Shown here piece after piece: positions 34,685 to 43,465 of a stretch of 64,000 bases of DNA. The stretch spans positions 372,001 through 436,000 of the forward strand of contig NZ_CP085307.1 in NCBI RefSeq assembly GCF_020700235.1, given 5' to 3'. This DNA comes from Haladaptatus pallidirubidus (lineage in GTDB: Archaea; Halobacteriota; Halobacteria; Halobacteriales; Haladaptataceae). The notes beneath the pieces are model-generated. The model worked only from the letters and a program-made list of their open reading frames with translations. It had not been told where the DNA came from and searched no databases. The position numbers and the translations under genes were made by a program. How positions within the stretch are numbered: position 1 is the first letter of the stretch; each line of letters opens with the position of its first letter.

Positions 34685-36481
34685 TCAATTTGGGTTGTAG
34701 ACCCAGATCATATTCGGCGGGTCGTGGCCTTCATTACCGGTGTCCTCACCGATAATCACTCGACCATCGTCCATCACGACGATATTATCGGGCTCGGAGA
34801 TTGTATTCTCGGGATCATAGCTCTCTTGGCTCGAAAATGCCTGCTTCATTGATGTCATGCCCTTACCCACAATGCCACTCTCGTCCTCCTTTGTGGGGTT
34901 GTGTTCACAGTCTTGGCAGACAGTACTCGCCGAGTTAGGCTGAGCATCGTAGGGACATCCACCACAGATGTTCGCGTTCGGCCCTCCCGTCACGACCGGT
35001 TCCATTCGACTTACGTTGTAGTCAGCACCGAGTTGCATCCGATAGACTGCACCCCACTCATTGCCCTCGAGTTGGATTTCGTCTTGCGGGTCGTCGTTAC
35101 CAGACGATGCATCCTCGTTTGAGAGCATCGTCTTGTTCGTATTCGACATCGCCATGTACAGATAGTTGCCGGGCTTGGCGTTCCGCTTGATGTTTACCCC
35201 TTCCATCTTGCGGAACTCGTTCGTCGCACCCTTCGCGGCGGCCGCTTTCCGGGACTCGAGGAACGCAGCTCGATCATCGTCTGTATTTCCACGCGCCCAC
35301 TGTCTAACTTCTTCGTCACTGATGTAATCGACATTCGCTCCCGGTTCTTGGTCGTCATACTCAGCGATCCACGATTCGATTTGCTTGTTCGTGCCGTGGG
35401 CGAGTTCGATCCATTCGAGATCGAACCCTGTGGTAGCGACGTCGTTTCCGGCGTCTTGAGTTGCTTTCGCGGCGTAGAGCTTCCCGGCGGAGAGATCGCC
35501 GGGGGTGTCCGCCACGAACTTGAAAAAGACCGTCCCGGTGCCATCGTCGCTCAGGTACGCCGTTTGCCGGTCGGACATCACGACAGCGTTCTCGTGCGAG
35601 AATCGGCCCATTGCGAATTGCTTGACGGGCGTTGCATCGCCAGTCGGTTCATCTATTTCGATGACATAGCCGTATCGATACGGATTCGCCGTACGGCCAA
35701 GATACTCCGACATTCGCTCGCGCGCGCCGTTTACAGGGTTGTACCACTGGGCGGCACTCGGCTCGTATTCTTCGGAGGACAGTGGTGTGTTCCATGGCGT
35801 AACGGTTCCGAAGCAGTTGTTCCAGGTGCCTTCAACATCACGGAAGTTGAGGTTCTGGCTCCCGAGAACCTCCCATTGGTGATTCGTGCTTTTTCCCTGT
35901 CGACCGCGCATTCGAAGGTGGAGTCTGCTAACCATCCCAGGTCGCGTCTCCCAATTCGTGAAAAGATAGCCCTCGTTCGGATGATCGCCGGGGATGAATC
36001 CGTTATAATCGGGGCTGTTCCCGTCCGTCATCGGTTTACCGTCCGCCGAATATGGGATACCGAGTTTCTTTCCGTTATCGGTCTCGTCGCCACCATTCGC
36101 TAGCGCTTGATACTGGCCGACGGCAGTGTGAACCGTTTCTGCTTCTTCTTTGTTGTCGGGAACCTGTACGCTTGCGAAATCCTGAGGAAGCGTGTTCAGA
36201 TTTGTGTTGACGAGTGCTCCGACAGTGCCCTTATTATACGGTTTGTCGTTCGCATCGCTTGGGTGTTGGATGTTGAAGAAAAATTGGCCGGGTTGGGTGA
36301 GATACATCCCGGTGATTTCTGCATCTCGAACCGTGGTTGCCAGGCGGTTGAGCGTTGGTTCATCCTCGTGCTCGTCATCACGTTTCCCCAGACGGGCTGT
36401 CGCTGGGGTGCTTGCAATACCTCCCAAGCCAGTAATCGTTAGCATAGCAATTGCATCGCGGCGAGTAAATTCATCTGACAT
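34685..36481 (-). CDS. phoX: PhoX-type phosphatase (DUF839)
   Basis: A 598-aa exported phosphatase of the PhoX/DUF839 family, a calcium-iron enzyme class. The start is ATG 36481, MSDEFTRRDAIAMLTITGLG, where TRRDAIAML is a twin-arginine signal core followed by ASTPATA as likely cleavage region. Conserved pieces include GYLFTNWETRPGMVSRLHL, NNCFGTVTPWNTPLSSEEYEP, FSHENAVVM, YLSDDGTGTVFFKF, and the C-terminal SEPDNIVVMDDGRVIIGEDTG that contributes metal ligands. A cysteine-rich patch (CGGCPYD, VCQDCEHN) occurs near residue 520. The reading frame stays open another 279 nt upstream, but that extension encodes an out-of-place remnant of an amino acid permease and is not part of PhoX. Confidence 0.9.
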   Translation of the reverse strand: MSDEFTRRDAIAMLTITGLGGIASTPATARLGKRDDEHEDEPTLNRLATTVRDAEITGMYLTQPGQFFFNIQHPSDANDKPYNKGTVGALVNTNLNTLPQDFASVQVPDNKEEAETVHTAVGQYQALANGGDETDNGKKLGIPYSADGKPMTDGNSPDYNGFIPGDHPNEGYLFTNWETRPGMVSRLHLRMRGRQGKSTNHQWEVLGSQNLNFRDVEGTWNNCFGTVTPWNTPLSSEEYEPSAAQWYNPVNGARERMSEYLGRTANPYRYGYVIEIDEPTGDATPVKQFAMGRFSHENAVVMSDRQTAYLSDDGTGTVFFKFVADTPGDLSAGKLYAAKATQDAGNDVATTGFDLEWIELAHGTNKQIESWIAEYDDQEPGANVDYISDEEVRQWARGNTDDDRAAFLESRKAAAAKGATNEFRKMEGVNIKRNAKPGNYLYMAMSNTNKTMLSNEDASSGNDDPQDEIQLEGNEWGAVYRMQLGADYNVSRMEPVVTGGPNANICGGCPYDAQPNSASTVCQDCEHNPTKEDESGIVGKGMTSMKQAFSSQESYDPENTISEPDNIVVMDDGRVIIGEDTGNEGHDPPNMIWVYNPN

Positions 36482-36509
36482 CACGTTAAGAACGAGAAGT
36501 TGCGTGCAT

Positions 36510-36525
36510 GAACGTTTATAATAGA
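36510..36525 (-). promoter_or_regulatory. phoX promoter element
   Basis: GAACGTTTATAATAGA on the plus strand, 15 of 16 identical to the element before phoD. Its TATA core is about 37 nt before the phoX ATG. Confidence 0.6.
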
Positions 36526-36552
36526 GCCTGATATCGCACAGTGTGACACTAT

Positions 36553-36905
36553 TTCTCACAGACATCATGGTTGAGTACGAGAAGAACAAAACTGACGATC
36601 CCTGCCTGCAATCGACCGGCTTGCTTGACACCAACAATATTGACGATGGGGAAAAGAACCCCAAGTCCAATCCCAACGAATGTAAGCAAACCGGTTGAGA
36701 TATTGATAAGCAGGAGGAGGTATGCCCCGAACCGACAAGGGCAAATGCACTCTTAGACACAAGCGAGAACCAGGCGCCAATTCCCGGAATGGTACCTACA
36801 ATGGCCCTATCGCCCGATCAATGAAGAGATAGATCCCACCCGCTTCGGGGAGTGCCGTCGCCATCTCCGCTTTTGGGAGTGCTGCAGGGAGGACGATAGT
36901 TCATC
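36553..36905 (-). pseudogene. Remnant of an APC-family amino acid permease
   Basis: Three consecutive minus-strand frames together spell the N-terminal part of an amino acid/polyamine/organocation permease. The first gives LPKAEMATALPEAGGIY and FIDRAIGPL (about 36905-36790). The next continues VGTIPGIGAWFSLVSKSAFALVG (about 36789-36720). The last gives LLLINISTGLLTFVGIG and NIVGVKQAGRLQAGIVSFVLLVL (about 36715-36560). At least two frameshifts and a premature TAG separate them, and the start and the C-terminal two thirds are absent. The middle piece runs in frame into phoX, which creates a misleadingly long phoX frame. It is a decayed gene, probably truncated by the same event that placed phoX next to it. 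Confidence 0.8.
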
Positions 36906-37251
36906 GGCTGACGGTTCTGCCGAGACCGTATTTGTCTCCGGTTGGATGGCGCTCTGGGTTTCCCTGCCTGGCACCCATCCACCGTCCGGGACGAGGGCGG
37001 AGTCGTTAGGTTCCACGAGGCGAGCAAGGTGCTCCTCGATCGGGTGATTGTAGGGGAGGAGAAAGTGTGCTTCGTGTCGACCTCGGTGACCGTGGGAGTC
37101 ACACGCTGCAGCTGGCCTCTCCCAGACGCGCCACGTGCCGAGCACCGTCATCATCTTCAACGCCTCTATTTACTGTGGCCGTATGTCATCGGTACGTTAC
37201 TTGTATTTGTATTTGAGTGGCTTTATCGGGTTTCACAGTGGGCTTCGAGAT

Positions 37252-38253
37252 ATGGAGACACGGAAGGTTCAGGCCACAGGCGGGTCGACGCTTACGGTTT
37301 CGATTCCCAAGGACTGGGTAACCGAGAACGGCATCGAGGCGGGCGACCAGGTCGAGTTCCATCCCGAGGGCGACTCGCTTCTGCTCTCACCCCGAACGGC
37401 TGAGGACACGGTCGAAGGGACCGTCGACATCACTGACCTCGAAGGATCGCAGCTCACGCGAACCGTGTTCACGCTGTACGTCAGCGGATTCGACATCATC
37501 AACCTCGAAGCAACTCAGGTAACGTCCAATCAGCGTCGAACCGTTCGTGACGCTACGCAGGGCCTCGTTGGTCTGGAGATCATCGAGGAAACCAGCGACC
37601 GGGTGGTCGTGCAAGACCTGCTGGACTCCTCGGAGCTGTCGGTTCTTAACGCCATCACCCGGATGCGCCTCGTCGCGGTGACGATGCTGGATGACATGGT
37701 GACGGCACTGGTCGAGAACAACGACGACCTCGCCACCGACGTCATCGAGCGAGACAACGATGTGGATCGACTCTGGTTCATGATTTCGCGCGTGTTCCGG
37801 TCGGTGCTTCGCAATCCCAGCACCGCCGCCGACATCGACCTGTCTCGCGAGACCTGTTTCAACTACTACTCCAGCGCCCGCCAGCTGGAGCGCATCGCGG
37901 ATCACGCCGCCAAAATCGGTCAACTCTCGTCCGAACTCGACAAGATTCCAGACGAAGTCGCCGACTCGCTCGAAGAGCTACACACCAAATCCGCCGAGAT
38001 CGTGGAATTGGCGATGGACGCCCTCCTCGAAGACGATGGCGAGGAGGCCATCCGCCTCGCCAACGACGCCCTCGAACAGATCCGTGGCATCGACGAGTAC
38101 ACCCGCGCCGTGGACGACCTCATCCGCGAGATGGACGCCCAACGTGCCCAGAACCTGAGTCTCGTCGTGGACTCACTATTCCGGAGTGCGGACTACGGCG
38201 GCAACATCGCCGAGACCGCGCTCCAGAAGGCTGCTCCGCGCCCCGAAAATTAG
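37252..38253 (+). CDS. phoU: AbrB/PhoU fusion, phosphate-uptake regulator
   Basis: A 333-aa cytoplasmic regulator. Residues 1-47 (METRKVQATGGSTLTVSIPK onward) form an AbrB/SpoVT-like swapped-hairpin DNA-binding domain. Residues about 110-325 contain two PhoU-like helical-bundle repeats, seen in IERDNDVDRLWFMISR and ARQLERIADHAAKIGQ and in AVDDLIREMDAQRAQN. Such fusions are common in haloarchaea and are taken to link phosphate status with transcription. The start at METRKV was chosen because the domain begins there; an upstream in-frame start at 37135 adds unrelated residues. Base composition is visibly more GC-rich than the flanking genes. It sits among three phosphatase genes, so control of those or of phosphate transport is likely. 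Confidence 0.88.
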   Translation: METRKVQATGGSTLTVSIPKDWVTENGIEAGDQVEFHPEGDSLLLSPRTAEDTVEGTVDITDLEGSQLTRTVFTLYVSGFDIINLEATQVTSNQRRTVRDATQGLVGLEIIEETSDRVVVQDLLDSSELSVLNAITRMRLVAVTMLDDMVTALVENNDDLATDVIERDNDVDRLWFMISRVFRSVLRNPSTAADIDLSRETCFNYYSSARQLERIADHAAKIGQLSSELDKIPDEVADSLEELHTKSAEIVELAMDALLEDDGEEAIRLANDALEQIRGIDEYTRAVDDLIREMDAQRAQNLSLVVDSLFRSADYGGNIAETALQKAAPRPEN

Positions 38254-38564
38254 CGTTAATCCAGTTTCGACAGGGGTTGACTTTCGCTTCAGGGTCGCTC
38301 TCAACGCCGATTTTGGATTGCAGCAGCGTTATCGTCCTGCCACACTGCCAGGGAAATGTCTCTGACTGCCAATGAACTCGTCCAATTGCGAAAGTCATGC
38401 TTTTAATTTTCACCGAATTGGCCGTGGGCGCACATCCGTAGTGGCGATTTAGTATGGAGTAAAGCAGACTATCTGAGTCTGTAGTGCAAGTCGCGATAAG
38501 CAGTTAGCAATACGCTTGAAGCAGTGCCCTCATCAAAGAATCGCAATGGAAGTCGGAGGGTGTA

Positions 38565-38895
38565 TTATCCGACCACGTAGGGGCGCATCATCTCGTGATC
38601 CTCATGTTCGAGGATGTAGCAATGCCACGGGTACTTACCTTCGTAGTCAGCAAAGTACGACACCCCGCCTGCCTCGATTTCGCCGAAATGGGCTTTGATT
38701 TGAGTAATCTCGTTGGGGCGGGCAGCGACGAAACCGTGCCAGCCCTGCTGGTTCTCCGAGAGCGGAATCGGTTCACCCGTATAGTAGTTCTCTATGGGTT
38801 AAAGTGTTCCAGCCTCGCGATCCGCGAGGTACTGCTGTGCGTCGAACGCCAACCGTTCGACGATGTGGAACTGGACGAGATGCCCAGTATTCTAT
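38565..38895 (-). pseudogene. 3' remnant of a multicopper oxidase
   Basis: The minus strand encodes the C-terminal copper-binding domain of a CotA/bilirubin-oxidase-like multicopper oxidase. Readable pieces are GHLVQFHIVERLAFDAQQYL, then after a stop ENYYTGEPIPLSENQQGWHG, VAARPNEITQIKAHFGE, and YPWHCYILEHEDHEMMRPY. The type-1 copper motif HCxxxxHE is intact, but the other two domains are missing and a TAA interrupts the fragment at about 38800. The frame ends with a normal TAA at 38565-38567. It is a truncated relic between phoU and a phosphoesterase gene. Confidence 0.85.
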
Positions 38896-38963
38896 AGAGT
38901 ATTATTTCTCGTAAATATCATTATTATAAAGGGCTATCAAACAGGCATTCATCTGCGAAATCG

Positions 38964-40064
38964 ATGTCAGAAACGCACACAGAGAGTGCCGCAGAATCGA
39001 ATCAGCGGAACGCACCGTCTGCAACGCGACGCCAGACACTGGCGTTAGTCGGCGGCCTTGGCGGACTGGGGCTCACGGCAAGTCACCGAACTGCAGCGCA
39101 GCGTGCGAGTGGGAGTAGCGAACCAACTGTCGACTCTAGCACCGAGTTCAGCATTGCGATCTTCCCGGATACGCAGTACTATGCACAGCAGGATAATGGC
39201 ATCTTTGAGCAGATGGGACAGTGGGTCGCCGATAATAAGGAGCAGTACAATATCCAGATGTTTCTGCACGAAGGGGACATCGTGCAGAGTTACGGATCAG
39301 ACAACGATGCTGAATGGGATGTTGCACAAGATGCAATCAGCAGAATGGACGACGCGAATGTCCCAACCGTGCTGTCGCTTGGGAACCACGACGCGGACAA
39401 TATTCGAAATCCCCAAACCTTCCGCAGTCGGTTCCCGGCGACCCGCTACAAGGAGATCACACAGAGCAACGAGACGATCCTCGACTGGGGGACGTTCGAA
39501 GGATATGCCGAAAACGCGTATTTCCTCCAAGAGATCCATGGAGAACGATTTCTCTTCCTCACGCTGGAGTTCGGACCGCGTGACGCGGCGTTGAAGTGGG
39601 CCGGACAACTTCTGGAAACCTATGCTGACGCGACGGCGATTCTCGTCACACATACATACACGTATCACGACGGCACCAGAACGGATGCGAACGACAACTT
39701 CGCCCCGAACTGGTACGAAGGTGGAGGCCTCCCTGAAGGCAGCAACTATAACAACGGAGAGCAGATGTGGCAATCTGAATTGCGGTACCACGAGAATCTT
39801 GCGAATGTTCACTCTGGGCACCATATCACTGGCCCATACGTTGCACGACGTACTGCCCATGCAAAAGGCAATCGTACCACTCAGATGTTCATGGATTACC
39901 AAACGATCGATAACGGTGGGGATGGCTGGTTCCGCCTTTTGACGGTAAACACACAAACATACAATGCGGAGATAACCACGTATTCACCATATCTCGACAA
40001 GTGGAGTGGCGACAAAGAGGAATCATTCGAGTTCAATTTGTACCCGAACAAGAAGGGCGCTTGA
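38964..40064 (+). CDS. Exported calcineurin-like metallophosphoesterase
   Basis: A 366-aa secreted phosphoesterase. A twin-arginine signal (ATRRQTLALVGGLGGLGLTA, about residues 20-39) is followed by an AQR site and a Ser/Thr-rich stretch. The dimetal catalytic motifs are in order: FPDTQYY (about 71-77), HEGDIVQSYG, LSLGNHDADN, VTHTYTYHDG and a late HSGHHITGPY. This matches calcineurin-type phosphoesterases, often found as outer-surface phosphatases. TATTATAAAG about 34 nt before the ATG can serve as TATA box. With PhoD and PhoX it makes three unrelated exported phosphatases within 8 kb, pointing to strong phosphate limitation in the habitat. Specific substrate is unknown. Confidence 0.88.
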   Translation: MSETHTESAAESNQRNAPSATRRQTLALVGGLGGLGLTASHRTAAQRASGSSEPTVDSSTEFSIAIFPDTQYYAQQDNGIFEQMGQWVADNKEQYNIQMFLHEGDIVQSYGSDNDAEWDVAQDAISRMDDANVPTVLSLGNHDADNIRNPQTFRSRFPATRYKEITQSNETILDWGTFEGYAENAYFLQEIHGERFLFLTLEFGPRDAALKWAGQLLETYADATAILVTHTYTYHDGTRTDANDNFAPNWYEGGGLPEGSNYNNGEQMWQSELRYHENLANVHSGHHITGPYVARRTAHAKGNRTTQMFMDYQTIDNGGDGWFRLLTVNTQTYNAEITTYSPYLDKWSGDKEESFEFNLYPNKKGA

Positions 40065-40931
40065 GGCGCTGAAACCGCCGGGCTACAAGCCAATAAGCGA
40101 TGATTTTATTTTCATCGATAGCACTGATGGTTGGTTGGAGAGCTCGGTCTTGACCCATATCTTCTCCGAGACGTATTGGCGCAAGTTCTCTAGCGGTTCA
40201 ATGTACCTGTGAGTTTGGCGGCAGATGTGACCACGACAGATCAAAACCCGATGCCGAATAACCAACGTCAGAGCATGGCCAGCACACCTACCCTTCCTCG
40301 AATGGTGTACCATCTGTGACCGCTGAGCACGCTCACAAGATCGGCACCGACCCACACTGATCGCCCTCGATTATGTTGCAATCGTCCTCCGATGAAGGAA
40401 TCGAAGAACTCGACAAGGGATTGATCGGCGTCTCCTTTTTACTGGTGAATTGATCTCCCTAAAAAGAATATCGTCGTCAGTCAATTCTGTGAAAGGAAGT
40501 ATATTGACTTACAAGCGGTTGAACAGGAAGGGAAGTTAGGAAACTCCCGATGGGAGACCACATTTCCTACGGAATAAGCGGGTATGATAACCGATAGATC
40601 TCACGCTCAGGACTCGAACCTCTTGAAGTCGATCCTGGCTGGTTCGCCCTTCACGGGAAGGGCAATTGATTGATGGAATCAGTATACCGTAGCCGTTTAT
40701 ATTTCCAACAGCTTTGATTATATTTTCCTATGGATGGCTCTATAACGCTGACCTCTCCCGTCATCCTTTCAATTCGCGCCTGGATCTCCTAAAGCGAGGA
40801 GATTATCGACTATTTCTTCGGTGGAGCTGATTCGTATCTCCCCCATCCAGTAGCTGTCGACCGGTCAGCAGTGTGCCTCTCACTCTCGACACCACTGACG
40901 CGAACGAATATACCTTGCACATGCATTTGTT
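40065..40931. other. Intergenic stretch without recognised genes
   Basis: Nothing here translates to a known family on either strand. One short hairpin (GCCCTT-CACGGG-AAGGGC, 40646-40663) is present. The right end adjoins an ABC permease remnant whose missing 5' part may have lain here. Confidence 0.5.
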
Positions 40932-41292
40932 TTGAACTATATTGCTATCGCGCTCCTGTTCAGTCTCGGGTTCGCTGCGCTCTCGAAAATTGTCGCGCTG
41001 ATAACCCAGAATGAGGACGTAGCGATTCTCGTCACAAACTTTCTTGCGCTACCGCTGTTGTTCGTAAGCACGGCGTTCCTCCCGGAAACCTTGCTCCCTG
41101 TGTGGATGCAAATCGTGAGCGCGTTCAATTCAGCGACCGACGGCGTCGAGACGGTTCGAACGCTTATGCTCGGATGGATGGATCTGGGCTGAACGATGGC
41201 CATCAATCATCGGTCTCCTCGTCTTCGATCTGGTGTTTGGTGTGATCGCGATGCTCCCAATGAAACGCGCGACAGACGTGACACCTCGATAA
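40932..41292 (+). pseudogene. 3' remnant of an ABC-2 type transporter permease
   Basis: The fragment gives FSLGFAALSKIVALITQNED, FLALPLLFVSTAFLPETLLP and VSAFNSATDGVETVRTLML. This is the C-terminal half of a DrrB-like ABC-2 permease, where the LPLLFVS-AF-P block is diagnostic. The first frame stops at TGA 41190-41192. A +1 frame immediately continues the last transmembrane helix as PSIIGLLVFDLVFGVIAMLP and ends in KRATDVTPR at a TAA (41290-41292). The N-terminal half and the ATPase partner are absent. Confidence 0.8.
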
Positions 41293-41749
41293 TGAACACC
41301 ACAGTTACTTTTCCAAAATACCGATCATGCTAGGTTATTGGTTACTATCATTGCGACACGATAGAGGTTCTTCTCAAACCGATTTCCGAAACAGCTTGGC
41401 GTCTGTTCTAAAGTCACTCGTCCGAACAGGATTTGTCGAAGGACTTGATCTGGTCCCTGGAGTCTGTTCTGTCACATCGTTCCATACGAACCAGTCGGTC
41501 TCCCTGCCCGAACCGGCTTAGCAGCCATCGACCGACGCGCTAGAGACAACGATATCGCACGCGACACGACGGACGCTTGAGGACGAGTCTCTCAGGGTCG
41601 CGCCGGAGAGGGTAGCTCCAGTCCTGGCAGGATTTTCCACGAACCACGTACAGGATACCCAGAGTACGACGGACAATTCGCGTGAGGTCTAGCGACGAAC
41701 AACAGCTATCTCGTTGCCCACCCTATGGTACCTAAGGGTGCTTGACATG
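41293..41749. other. Intergenic stretch, possible unidentified gene fragment
   Basis: A plus-strand frame ending at about 41582 reads GLAAIDRRARDNDIARDTTDA before a TGA and looks protein-like, but I cannot assign it. No complete gene is visible. Confidence 0.35.
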
Positions 41750-42186
41750 CAAGACGACGAGTCCGCTCGGTCTTTGGGACCGAGCGATCAGATCATCGAG
41801 GTGGTCGTGTCATGGCCACACATCGAACTGGGCGAAGGCCAGTTCAATTCAACGAACTTCACCATCGCTGGCAGCGAAATTGGTCATCTTCACCCAAACT
41901 GGCAGATATTGAGTATCCGAAACCGCTCCGAGACCAGCTGATCGAGGAGGGTCAAACAAAGGAACACCACGTGGTTCCAGACTCGAACGCGACGACGTTC
42001 CATATCAAATCAGCTGATGACGTTGATCACGTCGTTTGGCTGTTCCGACTCTCCTATCTCGCTCGACTGGCCGCCCTGCAACGTCGTGGGGAGTTGGACT
42101 CGGACTTGAACATCCAACACGAACTAGACGTACTCGCGCCGAGCAATGGGGTTCGCAACGCCTTCGAAGCTGCCAACGCGGTGTAG
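41750..42186 (+). pseudogene. Frameshifted DUF5519 (luciferase-fold) protein
   Basis: Two overlapping plus-strand frames form one small domain. The first starts MQDDESARSLGPSDQIIEVV and continues through FTIAGSEIGHLHPNW. The second resumes LADIEYPKPLRDQLIEEG, HHVVPDSNATTFHIKSADDV, VVWLFRLSYLARL and ends at 42186. The combined order EIGHLH - DIEYPKPLRDQL - HHVVPDS - RLSY is that of the DUF5519 domain (the small 'luciferase' domain). A single +1 shift near 41915-41925 separates them. Apart from that the gene seems full length (about 145 aa), so a sequencing error or a recent mutation should be considered. Confidence 0.75.
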
Positions 42187-42342
42187 TCGTCGTCTCTGGG
42201 TGGCTATCCGAGGTCGAGTGGTGTGACTAGCTTCAGGAATTCAAACATTCATTCCTTCGTCTCATTCGCTCATCACTCCTTGTGATACCTACGGGAGACA
42301 GCGGCTGAATACAGCAACGACGGTTGCGAAGGCAACGTATCG

Positions 42343-42360
42343 ACAATATTCGAATATTGT
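42343..42360. repeat. Perfect 18-bp palindrome
   Basis: ACAATATTCGAATATTGT equals its own reverse complement. The right half (CGAATATTGTT) recurs at 53690-53700. It could be an operator half-site pair or chance. Confidence 0.5.
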
Positions 42361-42487
42361 TGGCCTCTTTCAAATCTGAGACGATAGAGGTGGCCAATCT
42401 GGAATTTGGACAATGCTGGCTCATCGTCCAAACGAGATCTGCTTCCTGGAGGGCGGCGACCGGGCTGATTTCACCTGAAATGCAGGG

Positions 42488-42935
42488 AGTGGAGGCCCCA
42501 TCCTCAACGCGCTTCGCGCGTAGGGTGGGGAGGAAACTCCCGTCTTTGTTTTCTTCCGCCCGTATCGAAAGAGTGAGGCTCTCTCGTGGCGTTTTGTACA
42601 ATACTACTAAGCGGCCAAAACGGACGCTTGGTAGGGGCCGCTGTAGACCGGCCCTGAACAGCGGAACTGACGACCGTGAAACGTGGCACAGAACAGTCCC
42701 ACGGATTGAACGCGAGGAACACGCTGAATTAAATCGATGTGAGGCGGCTTCGGACGAAGACCACGGGACAGAAAACCACGCAGGAATCCCCTCCGTGTGC
42801 CTGTCCTGCCGCCATGTAGTCGAGCCGCGTCCCGCACGGGGTCGGGGGCTGGAACCCAGTGACGGGCCAAAGCCCCGCCCTCAAGGAGCGACCGAGCGCA
42901 CCGCGTAAGGGAGCGAGTAGGGCGGGGTAGTTTAC
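42488..42935 (+). mobile_element. Remnant of an IS200/IS605 (IS1341-like) transposon
   Basis: The right part contains a long hairpin: CCCCGCCCT at 42873-42881 pairs with AGGGCGGGG at 42919-42927 and is followed by TAGTTTAC. This layout is typical of haloarchaeal tnpB-type element ends. A second hairpin, CCCCATCCTCAACGCG...CGCGTAGGGTGGGG at 42496-42530, lies about 350 nt earlier. Between them, broken frames such as GRLVGAAVDRP and TAELTTVKRGTEQSHGL look like the worn 3' end of a transposase gene. No catalytic motif remains, so it is an immobile relic or a short non-autonomous derivative. The call rests on hairpin layout and remembered family features, not on alignment. Confidence 0.5.
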
Positions 42936-43087
42936 TTATAATACAAGCTGATCATCTACTGGATACAATACTACTCATTAAAGCAGTGCAAAGAGTTGAT
43001 AATCTCAGGCAAAGTTTTTAACGACTATCGTTGCATTCGAAGTTTCAGAAGATTCCCCTCGTGGCTCCACCCTCTGCGATGTCGAAC

Positions 43088-43465
43088 TCAATCAAATTGG
43101 CGAGCTAGACCATCCAGTAGGAACTCGGCAGAGGAACGGGTCGTAGCAAGCGGTGTGTCGTGCACGTCACAAATGCGCAACAGCGCGGAAATATCGGGTT
43201 CGTGGGGTTGAGCCGTAAGAGGATCGCGGAGGAATACAACGCCATCGAGGCTGTTCTCAGCAATTTCAGCACCGATCATTAAATCTCCACCAAGTGGTCC
43301 CGATTTCTTTCGTTCGACTTCCAATCCAGTCTCTTCAGTAATGCGTTTGCCAGTCGTCCCTGTCCCAACTAAATCGATGGTCGAAAGCATCTCCTGATAC
43401 TCATATACAAGATCGATGATCTCCGGTTTCTCCTCGTCATGAGCAATCAATGCAATTCGTGTCAT
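43088..43465 (-). CDS. mgsA: Methylglyoxal synthase
   Basis: A 125-aa cytoplasmic lyase converting dihydroxyacetone phosphate to methylglyoxal and phosphate. From ATG 43465 it begins MTRIALIAHDEEKPE, with H9 and K13 of the phosphate site. GTGTTGK (34-40) binds phosphate. SGPLGGDLMIG holds the catalytic D61, and FLRDPLTAQPHEPDI carries the second Asp and H88. Length is typical for MgsA. A longer frame to 43546 adds residues with no family counterpart. It is flanked by transposon debris on one side and an SRAP gene on the other, with no operon partner. In cells this enzyme relieves phosphate-starved triose-phosphate build-up, which would suit a region carrying phosphate-stress genes, though that link is inference. 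Confidence 0.9.
   Translation of the reverse strand: MTRIALIAHDEEKPEIIDLVYEYQEMLSTIDLVGTGTTGKRITEETGLEVERKKSGPLGGDLMIGAEIAENSLDGVVFLRDPLTAQPHEPDISALLRICDVHDTPLATTRSSAEFLLDGLARQFD

Larger units (their letters stand above)
42187..43087. other. Gene-poor stretch with transposon remnant
   Basis: This interval holds a perfect 18-bp palindrome at 42343-42360 and the IS200/IS605-type remnant at about 42488-42935, both listed separately. No intact gene is seen. Confidence 0.5.

Noticed and set aside
36807..37160. A 117-aa minus-strand frame upstream of phoU
   Set aside because: It partly overlaps the APC permease relic in a different frame and resembles no family.
36942..37403. A 153-aa plus-strand frame overlapping the phoU start
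   Set aside because: It overlaps the AbrB domain of PhoU in a different frame and shows no family resemblance.
42324..42908. A 194-aa plus-strand frame across the transposon remnant
   Set aside because: It runs through both hairpins of the IS-like relic and has no coherent domain; treated as part of the mobile-element debris.
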